In this document: one piece after another, positions 29,460 through 34,086 of the stretch
Position numbering within the stretch: position 1 is the first letter of the stretch
Layout: each line of letters opens with the position of its first letter
DNA from: Alphaproteobacteria bacterium
GTDB taxonomy: Bacteria > Pseudomonadota > Alphaproteobacteria > Paracaedibacterales > CAIOTO01
Direction of reading: 5' to 3'
Length of the DNA stretch: 34,086 nt
Assembly: GCA_947488275.1 (NCBI GenBank)
Contig: CANKZX010000012.1
Span: forward strand, 1 to 34,086
Notes under the pieces: generated by a model
Told to the model about the DNA's origin: nothing
Database searches by the model: none
The model's input: the letters and a program-made list of their open reading frames with translations, nothing else
Program-made: the position numbers and the translations under genes

Positions 29460-31133
29460 TTAATTCATGAGGCGTATTGCTGCTTGACGTGCCTCATCTG
29501 TTAGGATGTCACCTGCCAACATCCGTGCAATTTCATTAATACGTGCATCTGAAGTCAAAGGCGTCACGGACGTGCGCGTTGCTTTATTTTCTTCGGTCTT
29601 AATAATGCGCCAATGATGGTGCGCAAGGGCTGCTACCTGCGGTGAATGTGTGATTGATAATACTTGTACATGTGACCCCAATTCCCTTAATTTTCGACCA
29701 ATAGCGGATGCAACAGCGCCCCCTACCCCTGTGTCAATTTCATCAAATATAAGTGTGGGCATCATGGTTGTGCGGGCAACAATCATTTTTAGGACAAGCA
29801 TCAAGCGTGCCATCTCCCCACCTGATGCTGTTTTTGCAAGGGGGGCTAAATCTTGCCCTTGATTCATGGATACCCAGAACGCGGCGGTGTGTCCACCATC
29901 GCTAGATGGTTTCGATGCTTTTTGAATGCGTACATCAAATACGGCGCGATCAAGTTTTAAATCAGGGAGTTGTTCCATAACGGTGTCTGTTAATGCTTTG
30001 GCCGCTTGTAATCGGTGATCAAAAACGATTGATTCAACGGCATCATAGGCTTGTTTTGCGGCTGTTAGGGCATTTTCAAGTGCTCGTTTTTGCAAAATGA
30101 TATCCCCTTCATCAAGGGTGGCTTGCTTTGCCTCTGCTAATAAATCACACAATCCATCGGTTGTTATCTTGTATTTGCGGGCAAAACTACGAAGGAGATG
30201 CAATTGTTCGTCAATGGCTTCAAGGTCAGCAGCTGCGGTTCGATCCGCATCAAAGAGGGTTTTTAATTCTGTTTGTGCCTCCGTTAATTCAATACCTGCA
30301 CGTGAGAGCGCCTGTATGGCATTTTGAAGTGGCTTTAGTGAGACTCCATCGCAGCGTTCCAAATTTTTTTGAAAACTATAAAGGGTATTAATCCATGACG
30401 TTGGTGTGTCGAGTCCTTTTAAGGTTTGCTCAACGGTTGCTATAATTTTACCAAGCTGTTGAAGACCGTGGCGTTCTTCGATCAGACGTTCTTCATTGCC
30501 GTGTGCTAAGGTTAAACCCTCTAAATCACGGCGAACTTCGACATAGAATGATTCACGTTCTTTTTGTGTAATCAGTGTTTGTTCAAAATCGAGGTATGCT
30601 TGTTCAGCATCCAACCAGGCTTTATAGGTATTTTTTAATGTGCATAGTGCTTCATTAAAGGCAGGGCGCGTGTTATTGGCAAAGTCATCGAGAAGTGTTT
30701 TATGAAGTGTTTCATTGAGTAAATGATCATGTTGTCCATGCACATGCAATAAAAAATCACCAATTTGTTTGAGCAAAGCCGTGCTAATCGGTTGATCATT
30801 AACAAAAGCTTTCCCTTTTTGTGTCCGATGAAGGGTGCGTTTCAACAGTAATTCATCATCGTCATCGAGGAGATCGTGTTCATTGAGGAGATCTTTAAGA
30901 GGATGTTCTTTTGGAAAGGCAGAGAGCGAAAACGTCGCAACAACAGTTGCTTGATCGGTGTTTGCTCTGATAAAACCAAGATCTGCTTTATGCCCTAAGG
31001 CAAGGCTTAGGGCATCCAATAAAATGGACTTCCCTGCCCCTGTTTCACCTGTGAGTGCTGTAAAACCCGATAATGGTTCAAGATTTAACTGATCGATTAG
31101 AACAACATTATGAATTGAAAGCCCTGTTAACAT
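29460..31133 (-). CDS. recN: DNA repair protein RecN
   Basis: An SMC-like ATPase that acts early in double-strand break repair. The 557-residue product has the standard layout: N-terminal LSIHNVVLIDQLNLEPLSGF, Walker A ALTGETGAGKSILLDAL (GETGAGKS at 29-36), a long coiled-coil middle (about 170-380), the ABC signature ASGGEMARLMLVLK and Walker B PTLIFDEIDTGVGGA, with the D-loop/switch VLSITHSPQVAA. It is downstream of bamD on the same strand with a gap of 31 bases, an arrangement common in alphaproteobacteria where ligA usually follows; here an unrelated convergent gene follows instead. The gene is on the leftward strand and no SOS box is evident ahead of it. Confidence 0.96.
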   Translation of the reverse strand: MLTGLSIHNVVLIDQLNLEPLSGFTALTGETGAGKSILLDALSLALGHKADLGFIRANTDQATVVATFSLSAFPKEHPLKDLLNEHDLLDDDDELLLKRTLHRTQKGKAFVNDQPISTALLKQIGDFLLHVHGQHDHLLNETLHKTLLDDFANNTRPAFNEALCTLKNTYKAWLDAEQAYLDFEQTLITQKERESFYVEVRRDLEGLTLAHGNEERLIEERHGLQQLGKIIATVEQTLKGLDTPTSWINTLYSFQKNLERCDGVSLKPLQNAIQALSRAGIELTEAQTELKTLFDADRTAAADLEAIDEQLHLLRSFARKYKITTDGLCDLLAEAKQATLDEGDIILQKRALENALTAAKQAYDAVESIVFDHRLQAAKALTDTVMEQLPDLKLDRAVFDVRIQKASKPSSDGGHTAAFWVSMNQGQDLAPLAKTASGGEMARLMLVLKMIVARTTMMPTLIFDEIDTGVGGAVASAIGRKLRELGSHVQVLSITHSPQVAALAHHHWRIIKTEENKATRTSVTPLTSDARINEIARMLAGDILTDEARQAAIRLMN

Positions 31134-31164
31134 GTGGTTCTTTTCCTACCCAGTTATAACTCAA

Positions 31165-32055
31165 TTATGGCGCAGTCGGAAGATCATTGTTGGGCGGTGT
31201 TTTTGCCAAGTCCTCTGTGTTTTCAATAGCCTGTTTATTTGCCTCTTCTTGACTATGATTCCGATCTTTTGCTTGCTTTTCCACGGCCGAGGGTTCGGGG
31301 ATTGTTATTGAGGTCGATTGCAAAAGTGCGTATGCATTTTTATACCATTGCCCATAGGGGTGGTTGTGTCCTAACACAGCTGCTGAGGCGGTTGCTTGAT
31401 CTTTTAATCCTACGGAAAGATAGGATTCCACTAATCGATAAAGTGCCTCTTCTGTTTGGGCGGTTGATTGGTAGTTTTCGACGACGTTCTTAAAACGATT
31501 GATGGCTGAAATATAGGAACCTTTACTAAGGTAATAACGCCCTACGTCCATTTCTTTACCCGCGATATGATCTTTGATAAGGTCAATTTTAAAACGAGCA
31601 TCTTTTGCGTAAACGGAGGTTGGGAATCGATTTAAGACTTCATCAAAGGCTTCCATTGATTTTTCTGAGGGTTGTTGATCACGTTCAACGATTGGGATTT
31701 GCTCGTAAAAACAAAGACCAATCATATAATAGGCATAGGCGACGTCAGCATGACCAGGGTGAAGTTGTATAAAGATTTTGAAACCATCAATGGCTTCATC
31801 ATATTTTTTTGCTTCATAAAAACAATAAGCTGACATAATCTGCGCTTTAAGTGCCCAGTTTGAATAGGGGTGTTGTCGTTCAACTTCGGCAAAGGCGGTT
31901 GCGGCTTTGCTGTAGTTACGTTCATTAAGACGTGTGCGTGCGATGCTGTAAAGGTCTTCTACCGAACGGTCTACATAGATTTCCTCAGGTTCTTGACATC
32001 CAGAGAGGAGAGCAAGTGTCAAACATGAAAGAGCAATATTTTTGAATAAGGACAC
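31165..32055 (-). CDS. bamD: Outer-membrane assembly lipoprotein BamD (ComL)
   Basis: BamD is the essential lipoprotein of the beta-barrel assembly machine. The product (about 296 residues) has a lipoprotein leader, MSLFKNIALSCLTLALLSGC, with lipobox Cys at residue 20, then TPR-like helices: YSIARTRLNERNYSKAATAF, VERQHPYSNWALKAQIMSAY, AYYMIGLCFYEQIPIVERDQ and the cluster SKGSYISAINRFKNVVENYQ. The frame starts at TTG 32064, but GTG 32055 has AAAGG at a suitable distance and keeps the lipoprotein leader short, so I prefer it. A polar tail (about 250-296) is Glu/Gln/Asn/Pro-rich and extends beyond the usual BamD core. It heads a transcript with recN. Confidence 0.94.
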   Translation of the reverse strand: MSLFKNIALSCLTLALLSGCQEPEEIYVDRSVEDLYSIARTRLNERNYSKAATAFAEVERQHPYSNWALKAQIMSAYCFYEAKKYDEAIDGFKIFIQLHPGHADVAYAYYMIGLCFYEQIPIVERDQQPSEKSMEAFDEVLNRFPTSVYAKDARFKIDLIKDHIAGKEMDVGRYYLSKGSYISAINRFKNVVENYQSTAQTEEALYRLVESYLSVGLKDQATASAAVLGHNHPYGQWYKNAYALLQSTSITIPEPSAVEKQAKDRNHSQEEANKQAIENTEDLAKTPPNNDLPTAP

Positions 32056-32148
32056 GTAAGGCAACCTTTGAAAAGAATGATGTACCCTCTTTCATACCAT
32101 ATTTTTGCTGATAATGGCTATCGGAAATGTGTTGCCTTAGGCCGTCCT

Positions 32149-33771
32149 TTAAAAATTATCGTGTTGTGCCAACGCCGAGTCAATCGGTGTTGATGATTCA
32201 ATAACGGGTGCCTTTTGTCGTGCGTAACGTCCTGGTGTTGATTCGATAATTGTATAATGCTCTTTTTTGTTCGGTATGTTTTTTCCGAGATGTGGTTCTA
32301 ACCACTTAATCCAATAATTCCACCAGGAACCTTCGTGCTTGATGCTATTTGTTGTGAAATTTTCAGCTGTTATTTTGGACGGGTTTTGATCTTTAGTAAT
32401 TAAAAAGCCATATTTATTTTGTATCGGATGATTAATAATTCCTGAAACGTGTCCTCCGCCAGCAAGGCAAAAGCGACTCTTTATAAAAAGGGATATACCT
32501 TCGTAACTCGACTGCCATGGTACAATGTGATCATTTGTTGTGCCCACAATAAAGGTTGGTGTGGAAGTCGGTGTAAAATCAACATCCATTGTTGTGATTC
32601 GTTTTTGTCGTGTGAGAAAAGCGTTTTTTAAAAAGACATCCCTTAGATAATCAAGATGCATTTTTCCAGGTAGGTGAGTTGTATCGGCATTCCAATAAAG
32701 AAAATCCATGGGGTTACTTGGTTTATTTAAATAAATTTGATTAATAATTTCCTGAAAAACAAGATCTTTAGCGCGCATCATCGTGAAAATATGATTCATA
32801 TCTTCATTTGAAAAGAGGCCTTTGTGATCAATGACACTCTTGATGAGAGGTAGTTGTTCTTCCGATATAAAAAGATTCAAATTATCGAGTTTGGTGAAAT
32901 CAAAAGGCGTTGCTAGAAATGTGACGCTTTGTGCATTTGGTTGTTCGCGATAATGTGATGAAGCTAAGTAGAGTGTTAAAGCAACGCCGCCTATACAGTA
33001 ACCAATATAGTTAAGTGTTTCTGTCGAACCGTGCGCACGTGCTTTTTGTGAGGCTTTCCCAATGCCATTGAGTACATAGTCCTGTAAACTAAGTTTGGAA
33101 AAGCTATGATCAGGGTTTACCCATGAAACGCAATAGACGGGGATTCCTTTGTCAAGAAGCCATTTTATGAAGGATTTTTCTTCATTTAAATCAAAAATAT
33201 AATATTTATTAATCCAGGGCGGAATAATAAATACGGGTGTTTGTTTTTTTTGTTTTGTTTTTGGCGGAAAATAAAGGAGTTGAAGTACTTCATTTTCAAA
33301 AATAACATATCCAGTCGTTGTGCCGACATTCTCACCAAGTGAAAAAACCTCATCATAACGTTGCGTTGGTATTTTTATAAAGCCAAAAGTTGCAAGTAAA
33401 CCAAGAAGGCTTTGTTCGGAAGTGAGCTCGTCATAAAAACATGGATTAAGTTTTGGATTAAGATATTCCCATAGGAGTTGTATTAAGAATGAAAAGCGTT
33501 TATAGTCAACTGTGTGTGAGTCGGCTATTCTTAAAGTTTCTTGTAATCCAAGACGTGCTATTTCAAAATTAGCAATTAGCATTTTACGTGTTGCGGGAAT
33601 TTGGGAAAGGTCAGTGCCTGTTGATTTTATAAGTTCAGCAAAATTTTGCTGCATCGTTATAAAATTCTCGAGCGTTTCCATGCTTTTCGTTGAAGAACAT
33701 AAAAGAGTGGAAAATGACCGTATACCTTCCATTATCGCTTTATTGATCATGATCGGTGAAAATGGAATCAT
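32149..33771 (-). CDS. phaC: Polyhydroxyalkanoate synthase (PhaC-like, class I)
   Basis: PHA synthase polymerises (R)-3-hydroxyacyl-CoA into storage polyester. The 540-residue product shows the PhaC alpha/beta-hydrolase domain with the lipase-like box GYCIGG (Cys259), Asp414 in TTNDHIVPW and His441 in GGGHVSGIINHP: a complete Cys-Asp-His triad. Other family signs are PPWINKYYIFDL, VYCVSWVNPD and FLYWNADTTHLPG. The N-terminal 100 residues are weakly conserved, as usual. PHA synthase is an unexpected find near other signs of host association. No phaA, phaB, phaP or phaZ gene is next to it. The start (ATG 33771) lies 43 bases from the divergent rsmG start, so both promoters share that gap. Confidence 0.88.
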   Translation of the reverse strand: MIPFSPIMINKAIMEGIRSFSTLLCSSTKSMETLENFITMQQNFAELIKSTGTDLSQIPATRKMLIANFEIARLGLQETLRIADSHTVDYKRFSFLIQLLWEYLNPKLNPCFYDELTSEQSLLGLLATFGFIKIPTQRYDEVFSLGENVGTTTGYVIFENEVLQLLYFPPKTKQKKQTPVFIIPPWINKYYIFDLNEEKSFIKWLLDKGIPVYCVSWVNPDHSFSKLSLQDYVLNGIGKASQKARAHGSTETLNYIGYCIGGVALTLYLASSHYREQPNAQSVTFLATPFDFTKLDNLNLFISEEQLPLIKSVIDHKGLFSNEDMNHIFTMMRAKDLVFQEIINQIYLNKPSNPMDFLYWNADTTHLPGKMHLDYLRDVFLKNAFLTRQKRITTMDVDFTPTSTPTFIVGTTNDHIVPWQSSYEGISLFIKSRFCLAGGGHVSGIINHPIQNKYGFLITKDQNPSKITAENFTTNSIKHEGSWWNYWIKWLEPHLGKNIPNKKEHYTIIESTPGRYARQKAPVIESSTPIDSALAQHDNF

Positions 33772-33814
33772 TAAGTCAACTCAATTGTATTTACTCTCTA
33801 GTGAAAATTATACG

Positions 33815-34086
33815 ATGTTTAATTCTTTTTGCAAAGCTTTTCCTAATGTTTCACGTGAAACAATTGATAAGATTCAGATGTATCTCGATTTGTTGCGTAA
33901 GTGGAATCAAACGCATAATTTGTTGCAAAAAGAGGCGCTTGTTATTGATGAATTTGAAAGACGCCACCTTATTGATTGTTGGCAATTAACAGCCTATATT
34001 CCAAAAGGTGTGTCAATTCTTGATGTTGGTTCTGGGAATGGACTTCCTGGTATTCTTCTTTCGCTCGCGGGTTATAAGGTTGAAAT
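33815..34086 (+). CDS. rsmG: 16S rRNA 7-methylguanosine methyltransferase RsmG (partial, cut by window end)
   Basis: The first 90 codons of RsmG (GidB), the SAM-dependent enzyme that methylates G527 of 16S rRNA. The frame starts at ATG 33815 and reads through DKIQMYLDLLRKWNQTHNLL, ERRHLIDCWQLTAY, and the SAM-binding VSILDVGSGNGLPGILLSLA, all standard. Its residues NVSRET (about 11-16) are encoded by the parS palindrome. In alphaproteobacteria rsmG is usually followed by parA and parB, and often preceded by mnmG; here the preceding gene is a divergent PHA synthase. What follows is beyond the window. Confidence 0.96.
   Translation, partial: MFNSFCKAFPNVSRETIDKIQMYLDLLRKWNQTHNLLQKEALVIDEFERRHLIDCWQLTAYIPKGVSILDVGSGNGLPGILLSLAGYKVE
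33847..33862. other. parS site (ParB-binding chromosome partition site)
   Basis: TGTTTCACGTGAAACA is a perfect 16-bp palindrome and an exact match to the consensus TGTTNCACGTGAAACA. It lies within the coding sequence of rsmG, whose next genes are normally parA and parB. ParB loads here, spreads, and works with ParA and SMC to separate new origins. A near match to this length by chance is very unlikely in 34 kb. It is about 20.5 kb from the DnaA-box cluster. Confidence 0.93.

Noticed and set aside
33756..33989. 77-codon frame on the + strand at the right end
   Set aside because: It overlaps rsmG in another frame; the rsmG frame carries the SAM-binding motif and family residues.

Overview
The window looks like chromosomal DNA of an AT-rich alphaproteobacterium, probably host-associated (the Holosporales or Rickettsiales type is my best guess; the sequence alone does not prove it). 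The signs are the overall A+T richness, alphaproteobacterial families and gene neighbourhoods (rsmG with an embedded parS, aroE beside an origin-like region, bamD-recN, infA followed by a short RNase E/G, sdhE, psd-pssA), several exported proteins I cannot place in any family (one with a eukaryote-like IQ motif), and small interspersed palindromic elements between genes.

Layout. 1-5.1 kb: a cut-off Rpn/PD-(D/E)XK transposase-like gene, alanine dehydrogenase, tRNA-Val(GAC), mltG, and a leftward set of NHL-propeller protein, YraN and a two-BON lipoprotein. 5.3-7.8 kb: an EAL-only phosphodiesterase, a small outer-membrane barrel and an orphan MetQ-like binding protein. 7.8-12.2 kb: hldE, mlaA and an unknown exported protein, each flanked by a member of one palindromic repeat family. 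12.3-13.5 kb: aroE and, at and upstream of its start, a dense DnaA-box cluster with a CtrA-type site and an AT-rich stretch, which I read as the probable chromosomal origin. 13.5-18.4 kb: a rightward block of BI-1 family protein, unknown Cys-containing exported protein, tRNA-Leu(UAA), psd, pssA, ogt and comF, with tRNA-Pro(GGG) on the other strand. 18.5-24.4 kb: leftward rhlE-like helicase, cold-shock protein, a TetR-fold protein without an evident HTH, and an 873-residue exported coiled-coil/IQ protein. 24.6-29.5 kb: infA, rng-like, MFS exporter, sdhE, tsaE and an unknown exported protein. 29.5-34.1 kb: recN, bamD, PHA synthase (all leftward) and the start of rsmG, which carries a perfect parS palindrome.

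How the pieces fit. Envelope building recurs: MltG, HldE (LPS heptose), MlaA, BamD, the BON lipoprotein, and Psd/PssA (phosphatidylethanolamine). Several housekeeping genes handle translation and RNA (InfA, RNase E/G, RhlE, CspA, TsaE, RsmG) or DNA repair (RecN, Ogt, YraN fold). The most notable structural signal is a probable replication-origin domain. DnaA boxes lie at 13.16-13.37 kb, strand base composition changes on either side of them, and a perfect parS lies about 20.5 kb away inside rsmG. The most notable candidate for undescribed biology is the exported IQ-motif protein at 21.8-24.4 kb, followed by the other unassigned exported proteins.
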